This document shows positions 1 through 10,298 of a stretch of DNA of 64,000 nt, piece after piece. This DNA comes from Yersinia massiliensis (lineage in GTDB: Bacteria > Pseudomonadota > Gammaproteobacteria > Enterobacterales > Enterobacteriaceae): the NCBI RefSeq assembly GCF_003048255.1, contig NZ_CP028487.1, positions 1,922,001-1,986,000 on the forward strand, in the 5' to 3' direction. Under the pieces are notes generated by a model. That model did not search any database, was not told where the DNA came from, and was given only the letters and a program-made list of their open reading frames with translations. The translations under genes and the position numbers were made by a program. Numbering within the stretch: the first letter of the stretch is position 1; each line of letters opens with the position of its first letter.

Positions 1-158
1 TATTCCGTGTGCCGGATCAACCATCAATGGATGGCAACACCGTCGATATGGACCGCGAACGTACTAATTTTGCCGATAACAGCCTGAAATATCAGACTGA
101 TTTGACTGTCATTAGCAGCCAAATCAAAGGGATGTTGTCAGTGTTACAACAAGGATAA
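1..158 (+). CDS. flgB: Flagellar proximal rod protein FlgB, C-terminal part
   Basis: The reading frame is open from the window edge to a TAA at 156-158 and encodes the last 51 residues of FlgB. The tail contains the family pattern [18 protein letters not shown], followed by a helix rich in I, S and V that packs in the rod coiled-coil. FlgB is the rod subunit nearest the MS ring and is exported by the flagellar type III apparatus. The 5' part lies outside the window. flgC starts 5 bases after the stop, so both are in one operon. Confidence 0.93.
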   Translation, partial: FRVPDQPSMDGNTVDMDRERTNFADNSLKYQTDLTVISSQIKGMLSVLQQG

Positions 159-163
159 GACGG

Positions 164-568
164 ATGTCTTTACTGAATATTTTTGATATTGCCGGTTCAG
201 CATTATCCGCGCAATCGCAACGATTGAACGTTAGCGCTAGCAACATGGCAAACGCCGACAGCGTGACTGGCCCAGATGGTCAGCCTTACCGCGCTAAGCA
301 AGTGGTGTTTCAGGTCGCCGCGCAACCGGGGCAAGAAACCGGTGGTGTGCGTGTGGCGCAAGTCATCGATGACCCCGCACCGGATCGTTTGGTGTTTCAA
401 CCCGGTAACCCATTGGCCGATGCCAAGGGGTATGTGCGTATGCCAAACGTGGATGTGACGGGCGAGATGGTCAACACCATTTCCGCTTCTCGCAGCTATC
501 AGGCCAACGTTGAAGTCCTGAATACCACCAAATCTCTGATGCTAAAGACGCTGACACTGGGTCAATAA
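164..568 (+). CDS. flgC: Flagellar proximal rod protein FlgC
   Basis: 134 residues, the usual FlgC length. The N-terminus ([20 protein letters not shown], then [12 protein letters not shown]) is the flagellar rod bb-rod domain. The C-terminus has the conserved [20 protein letters not shown] block shared by axial proteins. It builds the proximal rod with FlgB and FlgF across the periplasm. It sits tightly between flgB and flgD and is probably translated from the same class II transcript. Confidence 0.97.
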   Translation: MSLLNIFDIAGSALSAQSQRLNVSASNMANADSVTGPDGQPYRAKQVVFQVAAQPGQETGGVRVAQVIDDPAPDRLVFQPGNPLADAKGYVRMPNVDVTGEMVNTISASRSYQANVEVLNTTKSLMLKTLTLGQ

Positions 569-583
569 CAGGAGCCCACATAG

Positions 584-1276
584 ATGGCCATTACCAATTC
601 TTTGACCGATAGCGATTACGGTGTGAACAGTGCCAACGGTGCTAATGCCAACTCGCCGAGTGGCAGCACCAGTCAGGATCTGCAAAACAGTTTCCTTACG
701 CTGTTGGTGGCACAGTTAAAAAATCAGGACCCGACCAACCCAATGCAAAACAACGAGTTGACGACGCAGCTTGCGCAGATCAACACCGTCAGTGGCATTG
801 AAAAGTTGAATACCACTCTGGGCTCTATTTCCGGCCAAATTGACAATAGTCAGTCCTTGCAGGCCAGCAGCCTGATTGGTCATGGCGTCATGATCCCTGG
901 CAACACCATTTTAACGGGGAGTAAAGATGACGTGGTGACCACGACGCCATTTGGTGTCGAGCTGGATCGTGCGGCCGACAAAGTGACGGCGACCATCAGC
1001 GACAAAAATGGTCAGGTGGTTCGTACCATCGAGATCGGCAAGCTAACAGCGGGTGTCCATGCCTTTACTTGGGATGGCTCATTGGATGCCGGTGGTAATG
1101 CACCCGATGGTGCCTACACCGTGGCGATTACCGCCAGCAATGGGAATGAATCACTGGTGACGACACCCCTGAGTTATGCCGTGGTCAATGGCGTCACTCG
1201 TGGTAGTGACGGTGCCAAGTTAGACCTCGGTATGGCAGGCACCATCACCATGGATAAAGTCCGGCAGATTCTGTAA
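584..1276 (+). CDS. flgD: Flagellar hook capping protein FlgD
   Basis: 230 residues. Residues about 30-75 hold the FlgD N-terminal signature (QNSFLTLLVAQLKNQDPTNP, then MQNNELTTQLAQ). The remainder is the Tudor/FnIII-like cap region ending in a DKVRQIL-like segment. FlgD caps the growing hook so that exported FlgE subunits polymerise, and it is discarded when the hook is complete. It lies 15 bases after flgC and before flgE, in the canonical order. A 147-base gap separates it from flgE, where no clear promoter or terminator was seen. Confidence 0.96.
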   Translation: MAITNSLTDSDYGVNSANGANANSPSGSTSQDLQNSFLTLLVAQLKNQDPTNPMQNNELTTQLAQINTVSGIEKLNTTLGSISGQIDNSQSLQASSLIGHGVMIPGNTILTGSKDDVVTTTPFGVELDRAADKVTATISDKNGQVVRTIEIGKLTAGVHAFTWDGSLDAGGNAPDGAYTVAITASNGNESLVTTPLSYAVVNGVTRGSDGAKLDLGMAGTITMDKVRQIL

Positions 1277-1423
1277 GTCAGTGATTCATCTTTAGTAGCA
1301 GTATAACCAACACGATGGTGAGACAAGGATTTGTACCGACTTACCCTCAATTTTAAAAGCAGCATTTGATATGTCATCAATGCTCAAGGTCTTTAACGGA
1401 CCCCAAATCTAACGGAGAAGAAA

Positions 1424-2683
1424 ATGGGCTTTTCTCAAGCAGTCAGCGGTTTGAACGCAGCATCCAGTAACTTGGATGTGATCGGTAACAATATCGCCAA
1501 CTCGGCAACGGCAGGTTTTAAAGCCGGCTCAGTTTCTTTTGCCGATATGTTTGCCGGTTCTCAGACGGGGATGGGCGTAAAAGTGGCGGGGATCACCCAA
1601 GACTTTAACGACGGTACTGCCACTACCACTAACCGTCGTTTGGATTTGGCCATCAGCCAAAACGGTTTCTTCCGGATGCAAGACAGCAGCGGTGGTGTGT
1701 TCTTTGCGCGTAACGGCCAGTTCAAGCTGGATGCAAATCGCAACATCATCAACATGCAAGGTCTGAGCCTGACGGGCTACCCAGCCACCGGTACACCGCC
1801 AACGATCCAACAGGGGGCGAACCCGATTCCGCTGTCTATCCCGCAGGACATGATCCCAGCGAAAGCGACGACTTCCGGTAATATGGTGGCGAACTTGACG
1901 TCAACCCACGATATTGTGCCAACCACGCCAGCATTTGATCCCGATAAGCCGGATACCTATAGCTTTGTGAACAACATGACCACCTACGATACCTTGGGTA
2001 ATCGCCATGAGATCAACGTGTTCTATGTGAAACGTACGGAAAGCTCCACCACAGGTAACTCTTGGGATGTTTATACCCGTGATAGCAGCGCAAATCCGGC
2101 GCAAGTGGCAGCACTACGTGGATCCATGCAGTTTGATACCAATGGCGCGCTGCAAAGTGTGACCAACGGGGCAAACCCACCGAGTACCACTGACTTCACC
2201 TTCACAATCCCTATCGGCGTGGTTAATGGCGCAACAGCCCCAGCGTTTACGCTGAGCGTGGCGGGGACTAAGCAGCAAAATACCGGCACCGATAGCATTG
2301 TGACGCAAAACCAGACCGGCTATGCGGCGGGTGAGTTCACGGGCTTCCAAATCAACAATGATGGTTCGGTGGTCGGCACCTATTCAAACCAGCAGACCCA
2401 ATTGTTGGGCCAAATCGTGATGGCTAACTTTGCCAACCCTGAAGGGCTGTCATCAGAAGGCGACAACGTATGGCGCGAAACGCTGGCTTCCGGTAACCCA
2501 ATGCTGGGCACTGCAGGCGGCGGTGGTTTCGGTACTTTGACCAGTGGCGCGCTGGAATCCTCTAACGTGGATTTGAGTAAAGAACTGGTGAATATGATTG
2601 TGGCGCAACGTAACTATCAGTCCAACGCGCAGACCATCAAAACCCAAGATCAGATCTTACAAACTCTGGTTAACCTGCGTTAA
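1424..2683 (+). CDS. flgE: Flagellar hook protein FlgE
   Basis: 419 residues. It starts MGFSQAVSGLNAASSNLDVIGNNIANSAT-like, the axial-protein N-terminal helix. It ends with the matching C-terminal block (SSNVDLSKELVNMIVAQRNY), which forms the D0 coiled-coil. The middle is the variable surface region of the hook. FlgE polymerises into the universal joint between rod and filament. A GGAG ribosome site (AACGGAGAAGAAA) precedes the ATG. The length fits enterobacterial FlgE. Confidence 0.97.
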   Translation: MGFSQAVSGLNAASSNLDVIGNNIANSATAGFKAGSVSFADMFAGSQTGMGVKVAGITQDFNDGTATTTNRRLDLAISQNGFFRMQDSSGGVFFARNGQFKLDANRNIINMQGLSLTGYPATGTPPTIQQGANPIPLSIPQDMIPAKATTSGNMVANLTSTHDIVPTTPAFDPDKPDTYSFVNNMTTYDTLGNRHEINVFYVKRTESSTTGNSWDVYTRDSSANPAQVAALRGSMQFDTNGALQSVTNGANPPSTTDFTFTIPIGVVNGATAPAFTLSVAGTKQQNTGTDSIVTQNQTGYAAGEFTGFQINNDGSVVGTYSNQQTQLLGQIVMANFANPEGLSSEGDNVWRETLASGNPMLGTAGGGGFGTLTSGALESSNVDLSKELVNMIVAQRNYQSNAQTIKTQDQILQTLVNLR

Positions 2684-2704
2684 TCGCACTGACGGGATAA
2701 GTTC

Positions 2705-3460
2705 ATGGATCACGCAATCTATACCGCGATGGGCGCGGCGCGGCAGTCGCTGGATCAGCAAGCGGTGACGGCAAATAATTTGGCTAACGCTTCTACGCCG
2801 GGTTTCCGCGCGCAGTTGTCTGCCATGCGCGCGGTGCCTATCGACGGGCCGAGTATGGCGACCCGCACTATGGTAGTGGCATCAACCCCCGGTGTGGATA
2901 TCAGTCAAGGGACGATCAATTTCAGTGGTCGCCCGTTGGATGTGGCGTTGCAGCAAGATGGCTATCTGGCGGTGCAACTGCCGGATGGTACAGAAGCCTA
3001 TACCCGCAACGGGAACATTCAGATTTCGCCTGAAGGGCAGATGACGGTGCAGGGTTACCCACTGATGGGCGACAACGGCCCGATCGACGTGCCACCACAA
3101 GCGGCGGTCACCATTGCGGCAGATGGCACCATCTCAGCACTGAATGCCGGTGATTCACCCAATACCATTGCGCAATTGGGGCAGATCAAACGGGTTCGGG
3201 CATCGGCGGGTGAAGTGATGCACGGCGATGATGGCTTATTTCATCTGACACCAGAAACACAGCAGGCGCGTGGCGCGCAGTTGGCGAATGACCCGCTGAT
3301 TAAAATCATGCCGGGTGTGCTAGAAGGCAGCAACGTGAAAGCGGTTGAAGCCATGGCAGACATGATTGCCAATGCCCGTAGTTTCGAAATGCAGATGAAA
3401 GTGATCCACAGTGTGGATGAAAACGAACAGCGCGCGAATCAGCTGTTAGCAATGGGCTAA
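2705..3460 (+). CDS. flgF: Flagellar proximal rod protein FlgF
   Basis: 251 residues, the standard FlgF size. It begins [20 protein letters not shown] with the [15 protein letters not shown] rod motif and ends with a [17 protein letters not shown] block, the conserved C-terminal helix. It is an axial component of the proximal rod next to FlgG. The gene starts 21 bases after flgE and is followed closely by its paralogue flgG. This order and the paralogy with FlgE and FlgG make the assignment firm. Confidence 0.96.
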   Translation: MDHAIYTAMGAARQSLDQQAVTANNLANASTPGFRAQLSAMRAVPIDGPSMATRTMVVASTPGVDISQGTINFSGRPLDVALQQDGYLAVQLPDGTEAYTRNGNIQISPEGQMTVQGYPLMGDNGPIDVPPQAAVTIAADGTISALNAGDSPNTIAQLGQIKRVRASAGEVMHGDDGLFHLTPETQQARGAQLANDPLIKIMPGVLEGSNVKAVEAMADMIANARSFEMQMKVIHSVDENEQRANQLLAMG

Positions 3461-3486
3461 GCGCGCAGGCGCAGAGGAATAAACTG

Positions 3487-4269
3487 ATGATCCGATCATT
3501 ATGGATTGCCAAAACCGGCTTGGATGCACAGCAAACCAACATGGACGTTATCGCCAACAACTTGGCAAACGTCAGCACCAATGGGTTTAAACGCCAGCGT
3601 GCGGTATTTGAAGATTTGCTGTACCAAACGATGCGCCAACCGGGGGCGCAATCCTCCGAACAGACCACCTTGCCATCGGGTTTACAGATTGGTACGGGGG
3701 TTCGTCCGGTGGCAACAGAGCGTTTGCATAGCCAAGGCAACCTGTCCAAGACCGATAACACCAAAGATATTGCTATCAAAGGTGAGGGGTTCTTTCAGGT
3801 GCAGATGCCTGATGGCACTAATGCCTATACCCGCGACGGCTCGTTCCAAGTTGACCAAAATGGTCAGTTGGTGACCGCTGGCGGCTTCCAAGTGCAACCC
3901 GCCATTACCATTCCGGCGAATGCCTTGAGCATGACCGTGGGCCGTGACGGGATAGTCAGTGTCACCTTGCAAGGGCAGACTGCCACGCAGCAAGTGGGGC
4001 AACTGACCCTGACCACGTTCATCAACAACAGTGGTCTGGAAAGCATTGGTGAAAACCTGTATCAGGAAACCGCCAGTTCCGGTGCACCAAATGAAACCAC
4101 GCCGGGCTTGAACGGCGGTGGTTTGCTGTATCAGGGCTATGTTGAAACCTCCAACGTCAATGTGGCGGAAGAGTTGGTCAATATGATCCAGACCCAGCGT
4201 GCCTATGAAATCAACAGTAAAGCGGTTTCAACTTCCGACCAGATGTTGCAAAAACTGACCCAGCTGTAA
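3487..4269 (+). CDS. flgG: Flagellar distal rod protein FlgG
   Basis: 260 residues, identical in length to classical FlgG. The N-terminus ([20 protein letters not shown] and [27 protein letters not shown]) and C-terminus ([20 protein letters not shown]) are diagnostic. FlgG forms the distal rod that passes through the P and L rings. It is preceded by a GAGGAAT ribosome site and followed by a 104-base gap before flgH. Confidence 0.98.
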   Translation: MIRSLWIAKTGLDAQQTNMDVIANNLANVSTNGFKRQRAVFEDLLYQTMRQPGAQSSEQTTLPSGLQIGTGVRPVATERLHSQGNLSKTDNTKDIAIKGEGFFQVQMPDGTNAYTRDGSFQVDQNGQLVTAGGFQVQPAITIPANALSMTVGRDGIVSVTLQGQTATQQVGQLTLTTFINNSGLESIGENLYQETASSGAPNETTPGLNGGGLLYQGYVETSNVNVAEELVNMIQTQRAYEINSKAVSTSDQMLQKLTQL

Positions 4270-4373
4270 ATCCGCTTTCGGGGGGCCAGCGCGCCCCCTG
4301 ATTGCTGTAGAACAATGAGTATTCGAGGCTAAGCTCGTTCGCCTCCAACCGGTTACAGGACTGAAAATCAGAG

Positions 4374-5087
4374 ATGGACAGAAAGCCGCTGCGCAAATCA
4401 GGTGGATTGAAATGGGTTTGCATGCCATTAACGGCCATGCTACTCAATGGCTGCGCGTATATTCCGCATAAACCACTGGTGGATGGCACAACGTCTGCAC
4501 AGCCGGCACCGGCCAGTGCGCCATTACCCAATGGCTCTATTTTTCAGGCTGCTCAGCCGATGAACTATGGCTATCAGCCGCTGTTCGAAGACCGCCGGCC
4601 ACGTAATGTCGGTGACACACTGACCATTACCTTGCAAGAAAATGTCAGTGCCAGTAAGAGTTCATCGGCCAATGCGAGTCGCAATGGTTCCAGTTCATTT
4701 GCAGTCGCCACCGCCCCGCGTTATTTGCAGGGCTTATTGGGCAATGCCCGCGCCGACATGGATATTGCCGGCGATAACACCTTTGGTGGCAAAGGTGGCG
4801 CAAACGCCAATAACACCTTCAGTGGCACCATCACCGTCACCGTCAATCAAGTGCTGGCGAACGGCAACTTGCATGTCGTCGGTGAAAAACAGATCGCGAT
4901 TAATCAGGGCACCGAATTTATCCGCTTCTCTGGGGTCGTTAACCCACGCACCATCAGCGGTAGCAATACAGTGACCTCCACACAGGTCGCTGATGCACGC
5001 ATCGAGTATGTGGGCAATGGTTATATCAATGAAGCGCAAACCATGGGCTGGTTGCAGCGGTTCTTCCTTAATATCTCGCCGTACTAA
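4374..5087 (+). CDS. flgH: Flagellar L-ring lipoprotein FlgH
   Basis: 237 residues. Residues about 11-27 form a lipoprotein signal with lipobox LLNGC, so Cys27 is the predicted lipidated residue that anchors the L ring in the outer membrane. Downstream, residues about 70-237 hold the FlgH core ([34 protein letters not shown]-like [15 protein letters not shown] and [14 protein letters not shown] at the end). It forms a bushing around the distal rod together with FlgI. The start was chosen because it gives a short basic n-region before the hydrophobic stretch. Confidence 0.96.
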   Translation: MDRKPLRKSGGLKWVCMPLTAMLLNGCAYIPHKPLVDGTTSAQPAPASAPLPNGSIFQAAQPMNYGYQPLFEDRRPRNVGDTLTITLQENVSASKSSSANASRNGSSSFAVATAPRYLQGLLGNARADMDIAGDNTFGGKGGANANNTFSGTITVTVNQVLANGNLHVVGEKQIAINQGTEFIRFSGVVNPRTISGSNTVTSTQVADARIEYVGNGYINEAQTMGWLQRFFLNISPY

Positions 5088-5098
5088 GAGGTCCATCC

Positions 5099-6208
5099 AT
5101 GCGTAAACCGTCACTTGTCACACTCTTTATTACGCTGCTCTCGCTGGTGTGGATGCCCGCGCAAGCCGAGCGTATTCGCGATTTGGTGACCGTTCAGGGA
5201 GTGCGTGATAACGCGTTGATCGGTTATGGCTTGGTGGTGGGTTTAGATGGCTCCGGTGACCAAACCATGCAGACGCCATTTACCACGCAAAGCCTCAGCA
5301 ATATGTTGTCGCAATTGGGGATTACCGTACCGCCGGGCACCAACATGCAGCTTAAAAACGTGGCTGCGGTGATGGTCACGGCGAAGTTACCGGCCTTTTC
5401 TCGGGCAGGGCAAACCATCGATGTGGTGGTGTCCTCCATGGGTAACGCCAAAAGCATCCGTGGCGGCACACTGCTGATGACGCCATTGAAAGGGGTAGAT
5501 AATCAGGTTTATGCCTTGGCGCAAGGTAACGTCTTGGTCGGTGGCGCTGGCGCATCATCGGGCGGTAGCAGCGTGCAAGTCAACCAATTGACCGGTGGGC
5601 GTATCAGTAACGGTGCCACTATCGAGCGAGAACTGCCAACCACCTTCGGCACTGATGGCGTGATTAATCTTCAACTGAATACCGAAGATTTCACGATGGC
5701 GCAGCAGGTGAGCGATGCCATCAACCGCCAACGTGGTTTCGGTTCTGCCACGGCGATTGATGCGCGTACCATTCAGGTATTAGTGCCGCGTGGCAACAGT
5801 TCGCAAGTGCGCTTCTTGGCTGATATCCAAAATATACCGGTGAATGTGGATGCCGGAGACGCCAAAGTGATCATCAACTCCCGTACCGGTTCTGTCGTCA
5901 TGAACCGCAATGTGGTGTTGGACTCCTGCGCGGTGGCGCAAGGGAACTTGTCGGTGGTGGTGGATAAACAAAATATCGTCAGTCAGCCGGATACACCTTT
6001 CGGCGGCGGCCAGACCGTGGTCACACCGAACACCCAAATTTCTGTTCAGCAACAAGGTGGCGTGTTACAGCGCGTGAATGCCAGCCCGAATCTTAATAAC
6101 GTGGTTCGTGCCTTGAATTCACTTGGGGCTACACCTATCGATTTAATGTCTATCTTGCAGGCGATGCAAAGCGCTGGCTGCTTACGGGCTAAATTGGAAA
6201 TTATCTGA
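5099..6208 (+). CDS. flgI: Flagellar P-ring protein FlgI
   Basis: 369 residues with a Sec signal peptide ending near AQA-ER (about residue 23). The mature start [20 protein letters not shown] is the FlgI signature. Cys277 and Cys361 (about 254 and 338 in the mature protein) correspond to the cysteine pair known to form a DsbA/DsbB-dependent disulfide in E. coli FlgI. It is the periplasmic P ring around the rod. The stop overlaps the flgJ start, implying translational coupling. Confidence 0.97.
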   Translation: MRKPSLVTLFITLLSLVWMPAQAERIRDLVTVQGVRDNALIGYGLVVGLDGSGDQTMQTPFTTQSLSNMLSQLGITVPPGTNMQLKNVAAVMVTAKLPAFSRAGQTIDVVVSSMGNAKSIRGGTLLMTPLKGVDNQVYALAQGNVLVGGAGASSGGSSVQVNQLTGGRISNGATIERELPTTFGTDGVINLQLNTEDFTMAQQVSDAINRQRGFGSATAIDARTIQVLVPRGNSSQVRFLADIQNIPVNVDAGDAKVIINSRTGSVVMNRNVVLDSCAVAQGNLSVVVDKQNIVSQPDTPFGGGQTVVTPNTQISVQQQGGVLQRVNASPNLNNVVRALNSLGATPIDLMSILQAMQSAGCLRAKLEII

Positions 6209-7149
6209 TGAGTGATTTAATGGCGATGTCTGGGGCGGCTTATGACGCCCAATCACTGAATGCGTTGAAGCGTGATGCGGCAAAAGATCCCGAGGGTAAC
6301 CTGAAAAAGGTGGCTCAGCAGGTGGAGGGGATGTTTGTGCAGATGATGCTGAAAAGCATGCGCGCCGCTTTGCCGCAAGATGGCGTGATGAACAGTGATC
6401 AGACCCGGCTTTATACCTCCCTTTATGACCAGCAGATAGCACAACAAATGTCGGTTAAAGGGTTAGGGTTAGCCGACATGATGGTGGAACAGCTTTCAGG
6501 TACCACGTCGCCAAGTGAAACCGCGGGCACCGTGCCAATGGTGCTGGATAACGAAGTCTTGCAAACCTTACCGGCGCAGGCGTTAGAACAAATGGTCAGG
6601 CGGGCCATACCGACTCCGCCAGCCAGCGGTGGGATGTCCTTACCGCAAGGCCCCGGTAATTTCGTGGCACGGTTGTCGATTCCCGCCCAAATTGCTAGCC
6701 AGCAAAGTGGCATACCTCATCAACTAATTATGGCGCAGGCGGCACTCGAATCCGGTTGGGGCCAACGCGAAATCCCGACCGCTGATGGCAAGTCTAGCTA
6801 CAACGTCTTCGGCATCAAAGCAGGCAGTAACTGGGATGGGCCAGTGAGTGAAATTACCACCACTGAATATGAGCAAGGTGTGGCGACAAAAACTAAGGCG
6901 CGTTTCCGTGTTTATGGTTCTTACGTCGAGGCAGTCAGCGATTATGTCAAATTGCTGACCCAGAACCCGCGCTACGCCCATGTGGCGGCAGCACAAAGCC
7001 CTGAGCAGGGCGCACATGCACTGCAAAAAGCGGGCTATGCGACCGATCCGCAATATGCGCAAAAATTGGTCAGCGTCATTCAGCAGATGAAGAATGCGGG
7101 CGATCAAGCAGTGAAAGCCTACAGCAGCGATTTAACCAATCTCTTCTAG
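6208..7149 (+). CDS. flgJ: Rod cap and peptidoglycan hydrolase FlgJ
   Basis: 313 residues with two domains. Residues about 20-110 are the rod-binding/capping part (KKVAQQVEGMFVQMMLKSMR). Residues about 150-305 are a glucosaminidase domain with the catalytic-type motif AALESGWGQRE, Glu at about 181. FlgJ opens the peptidoglycan so the rod can pass and caps rod assembly. The ATG overlaps the flgI TGA. A GC-rich hairpin 30 bases after the stop may end or attenuate the flgB-flgJ transcript. Confidence 0.97.
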   Translation: MSDLMAMSGAAYDAQSLNALKRDAAKDPEGNLKKVAQQVEGMFVQMMLKSMRAALPQDGVMNSDQTRLYTSLYDQQIAQQMSVKGLGLADMMVEQLSGTTSPSETAGTVPMVLDNEVLQTLPAQALEQMVRRAIPTPPASGGMSLPQGPGNFVARLSIPAQIASQQSGIPHQLIMAQAALESGWGQREIPTADGKSSYNVFGIKAGSNWDGPVSEITTTEYEQGVATKTKARFRVYGSYVEAVSDYVKLLTQNPRYAHVAAAQSPEQGAHALQKAGYATDPQYAQKLVSVIQQMKNAGDQAVKAYSSDLTNLF

Positions 7150-7178
7150 TGGGCTAGGTGACGGGCCATGTTGGGATG

Positions 7179-7194
7179 GGGCCGTGCTCGGCCC
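7179..7194 (+). terminator. GC hairpin after flgJ, possible terminator or attenuator
   Basis: GGGCCG-TGCT-CGGCCC is a perfect 6-bp stem with a 4-base loop. There is no T-run after it, so it is not a textbook intrinsic terminator. It lies between the flgJ stop and the flgK promoter and could mark the end of the hook-basal-body operon. Confidence 0.4.
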
Positions 7195-7261
7195 TCATCA
7201 TTAGGATGGCGAGCACGACTTTACTCATTGGATTGATTGACAATAACACCCATATTTTTAC

Positions 7262-7288
7262 TCAAGTTTCTCTCTAACCGGTCGATAA
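7262..7288 (+). promoter_or_regulatory. Sigma-28 (FliA) promoter for flgKL
   Basis: TCAAGTTT, then exactly 11 bases, then GTCGATAA. The enterobacterial FliA consensus is TAAAGTTT-N11-GCCGATAA, so 14 of 16 positions agree with correct spacing. It lies about 100 bases upstream of flgK. This fits the known class III component of flgK and flgL expression after hook completion. Confidence 0.8.
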
Positions 7289-7390
7289 CTAATACAGGCT
7301 GTGCGGGGGCTTAGGTTTCCTCAGGCAGTATCCCAATATTAATCATTGCAGGTACGCGATATTAACCGCCTGCGGTAAAAGGATTTCTTT

Positions 7391-9055
7391 ATGTCCAATA
7401 GTTTAATGAATACTGCGATGAGTGGTCTGAGCGCAGCGCAATATGCCCTGAGCACCGTCAGTAATAACATTACCAATTTCCAAGTGGCGGGCTATAACCG
7501 CCAAAACGCCATTTTTGCGCAAAATGGTGGGACACTCAGCGCCGCCGGTTTTGTTGGCAACGGCGTCACCGTCACTGGTGTGAACCGCGAATATAATGCC
7601 TTTATTACCAACCAATTACGTTCTTCTCAGACGCAAAGCAGTGGGTTAACCACCTATTATCAGCAAATTTCGCAAATCGATAACTTGCTGTCGAACTCCT
7701 CCAATAACCTCTCTGTCACCATGCAGGACTTCTTTAGTAATCTGCAAAATCTGGTGAGTAACGCGGGCGATGATGCGGCGCGTAAAACGGTATTGGGTAA
7801 GGCTGAAGGGTTGGTGAACCAGTTCCAGAATGCGGATAAATATCTGCGTGATATGGACACTGGCGTGAATCAAAAAATCACCGAAAGCGTCACCAAAATT
7901 AATAACTACGCCGAGCAAATCGCGAAGTTAAATGACCAAATTACTCGTTTGCGCGGCAGCAGTGGCAGTGAGCCGAATGCTTTGCTCGACCAACGTGACC
8001 AATTGGTGACTGAGTTGAACCAGATTGTCGGTGTCACCGTGACCCAACAAGATGGTGATGCTTACAACGTCTCCTTTGCCAACGGTTTGCCATTGGTGCA
8101 AGGCCAGACTTCGCACAAAATTGAAGCGATCCCTTCTAGCAGTGATGCTACGCGGCTGACGATTGGCTATAAGTACGGCAGCGGTGAGCTGATGGAAGTG
8201 GATGAAAGCCGCCTGGCGACAGGGAGCCTTGGCGGTACGCTGAAATTCCGCAGTGAAGCGCTGGATAGCGCGCGCAATCAGTTAGGTCAATTGGCCTTGG
8301 CCATGGCCGATAGCTTCAACACGCAACATAAAGCCGGGTTTGATATCAATGGCGATCCCGGTGAAAACTTCTTCAGTTTTGCCCAGCCAAACGTGTTGAA
8401 AAACACGAAAAATCAGGGCGATGCCAACCTGACCGTGGCCTATACCGATACCTCGAAAGTCAAAGCCAGTGATTACAGTGTTGAGTTTGACGGCACCAAC
8501 TGGCAGGTGACTCGCTTGTCTGATAACACCAAAGTACCGGCTAATCCCGTGGTGGATGGCAGTGGTAACACCACCGGTTTGAGTTTCGATGGTCTAAACG
8601 TCAGCATTGATAACGGCGTGAGTGGCCCACAAGCCAAAGATAAATTCTTAGTGAAAACCGTGTCGAATGTCGCGGCTAACTTGCAGGTTGATATTACCGA
8701 TTCCAGCAAGATTGCAGCAGCGGGCACGGCGGATGGCGGTGAAAGTGACAACGTGAATGCGAAAGCATTATTGAATCTGCAAACGTTGAAGCTGGTTGAT
8801 GGCAAAGCCACGCTATCGGGCGCGTATGCAGGGCTCGTCAGTAATGTGGGTAACCAAACAAATACCGCGAAAACCAACAGTGCGGCGCAAGCCAATATTG
8901 TGACCCAGTTGACGGCGGAACAGCAGTCTATCTCTGGCGTGAACTTGGATGAAGAGTACGGCGATCTTCAGCGTTTCCAACAATATTATTTGGCGAATGC
9001 GCAAGTGATTCAAACGGCGTCAACGCTGTTTAATGCCTTACTGGATCTGCGTTAA
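7391..9055 (+). CDS. flgK: Hook-filament junction protein FlgK (HAP1)
   Basis: 554 residues. The N-terminus (SNSLMNTAMSGLSAAQYALS, NNITNFQVAGYNRQN) and the C-terminus (SGVNLDEEYGDLQRFQQYYLANAQ) are the conserved D0/D1 helices of HAP1. The centre is the variable exposed region. FlgK is the first junction zone between hook and flagellin filament. The ATG follows an AAAAGGATTTCTTT ribosome site. A sigma-28 promoter match precedes it and flgL follows, forming a two-gene unit. Confidence 0.97.
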   Translation: MSNSLMNTAMSGLSAAQYALSTVSNNITNFQVAGYNRQNAIFAQNGGTLSAAGFVGNGVTVTGVNREYNAFITNQLRSSQTQSSGLTTYYQQISQIDNLLSNSSNNLSVTMQDFFSNLQNLVSNAGDDAARKTVLGKAEGLVNQFQNADKYLRDMDTGVNQKITESVTKINNYAEQIAKLNDQITRLRGSSGSEPNALLDQRDQLVTELNQIVGVTVTQQDGDAYNVSFANGLPLVQGQTSHKIEAIPSSSDATRLTIGYKYGSGELMEVDESRLATGSLGGTLKFRSEALDSARNQLGQLALAMADSFNTQHKAGFDINGDPGENFFSFAQPNVLKNTKNQGDANLTVAYTDTSKVKASDYSVEFDGTNWQVTRLSDNTKVPANPVVDGSGNTTGLSFDGLNVSIDNGVSGPQAKDKFLVKTVSNVAANLQVDITDSSKIAAAGTADGGESDNVNAKALLNLQTLKLVDGKATLSGAYAGLVSNVGNQTNTAKTNSAAQANIVTQLTAEQQSISGVNLDEEYGDLQRFQQYYLANAQVIQTASTLFNALLDLR

Positions 9056-9188
9056 GTTTTTGCCTGCGGCGCATTCATTGTGCCGCGACTTATTTTATTT
9101 TAGTTGAGTCAGCATGAGTCTTGGGGCCATTCAATTGATGAGGCTGCCCCATGAGCTGGCTGAACAGTGACGACAAGGAACTGACATT

Positions 9189-10169
9189 GTGCGCTTAAGT
9201 ACTAGCATGATTTATCAGCAAAATATGCAGGGCGTCACGAATGCCCAATCACTCTGGATGCAATCCGGTCAGCAGCTTTCCACCGGTAAGCGTGTGGTGA
9301 ATCCATCAGATGATCCGATGGCGGCCTCGCAAGCGGTGATGGTGTCGCAAGCGCAATCGGAAAATAACCAGTACACGTTGGCGCGTAGCTTTGCTCGTAA
9401 TGAACTGTCACAGGAAACCAAAACGCTGGAGCAGGTGACAAGTACCATTCAGTCAATCCAAAGCATCATTATCAGCGCGAAAACCGATATCCTGAGTGAT
9501 GATGACCGAGCCTCTTATGCTACTCAGTTACAGGGTTTAAAAGACCAGTTGCTGAATCAGGCTAACTCCACTAACGGCAACGGTCGCTACACTTTCGCTG
9601 CCTTTAAAAGTGACAAGCCACCCTTCGTGGTCAGTGCCACAGGTGAGGTCACTTATCAGGGCGGAGATGTCACGATTGAGCAAAAGGTTGATGCAAGCCG
9701 TTCAATGACGGTTGGGCATACGGGGACCAGTGTATTTATGGCACTGACCAGCAATGCTAAACCCGAACCTGATGATGCCGGCGGTAATCCGGTCGCGTCT
9801 GAAGCCAATATTTTCAATACCATCGATACCGTCTTAAATTCACTGAAAGTGCCTCTCGAGGGCGCAACTGACGCCGTGAAAGAGCAGGCGCAAGCGGATA
9901 TGGATAAAGGTATTCGCGGCATGGCTAACTCATTGAACAATGTGCTGTCGGTTCAGGCAGAAGTGGGGACTCAACTGCAAGAGTTGGACAATCTTGATAG
10001 CTTGGGCAATGACCGCACGTTGAGCAACAAACAGCGGTTGAGTGACTTGGTGGATGTGGATTGGACGTCAGCCATTTCTTCTTACGTCATGCAGCAGGCG
10101 GCATTGCAAGCGTCTTACACGACATTTACCAATATGCAGGGTATGTCGTTGTTCCAACTGAATAAATAA
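9189..10169 (+). CDS. flgL: Hook-filament junction protein FlgL (HAP3)
   Basis: 326 residues, starting with GTG (RLSTSMIYQQNMQGVTNAQS). GTG is preferred because it gives the family's standard N-terminus and follows AAGGAACTGACATT. The flagellin-like N-terminal helix (GQQLSTGKRVVNPSDDPMAA) and the C-terminal coiled-coil (ISSYVMQQAALQASYTTFTN) are both present. FlgL is the second junction zone and receives the filament. It is the last plus-strand flg gene and is convergent with fliR. Confidence 0.97.
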   Translation: MRLSTSMIYQQNMQGVTNAQSLWMQSGQQLSTGKRVVNPSDDPMAASQAVMVSQAQSENNQYTLARSFARNELSQETKTLEQVTSTIQSIQSIIISAKTDILSDDDRASYATQLQGLKDQLLNQANSTNGNGRYTFAAFKSDKPPFVVSATGEVTYQGGDVTIEQKVDASRSMTVGHTGTSVFMALTSNAKPEPDDAGGNPVASEANIFNTIDTVLNSLKVPLEGATDAVKEQAQADMDKGIRGMANSLNNVLSVQAEVGTQLQELDNLDSLGNDRTLSNKQRLSDLVDVDWTSAISSYVMQQAALQASYTTFTNMQGMSLFQLNK

Positions 10170-10178
10170 GCTGTCTTT

Positions 10179-10218
10179 CATCTGTGGGCCCTATTTTTTT
10201 ACCTGTGGCCCACAGATG
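10179..10218. terminator. Long inverted repeat between flgL and fliR
   Basis: CATCTGTGGGCC (10179-10190) is repeated perfectly inverted as GGCCCACAGATG (10207-10218), a 12-bp stem with a 16-base loop that contains a T-run. It lies in the only gap between two convergent operons, as expected for a terminator of flgKL. Confidence 0.55.
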
Positions 10219-10298
10219 CTCTCCTCGCCATTCTCATCTTAATCAAACGTCAATAGGCAGTAATCATCAATTCGTCGATGGGAATTCGTTGACGGGAT

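Noticed and set aside
3306..3779. 157-residue minus-strand frame across the flgF/flgG junction
   Set aside because: It is a shadow of two conserved flagellar genes on the other strand.
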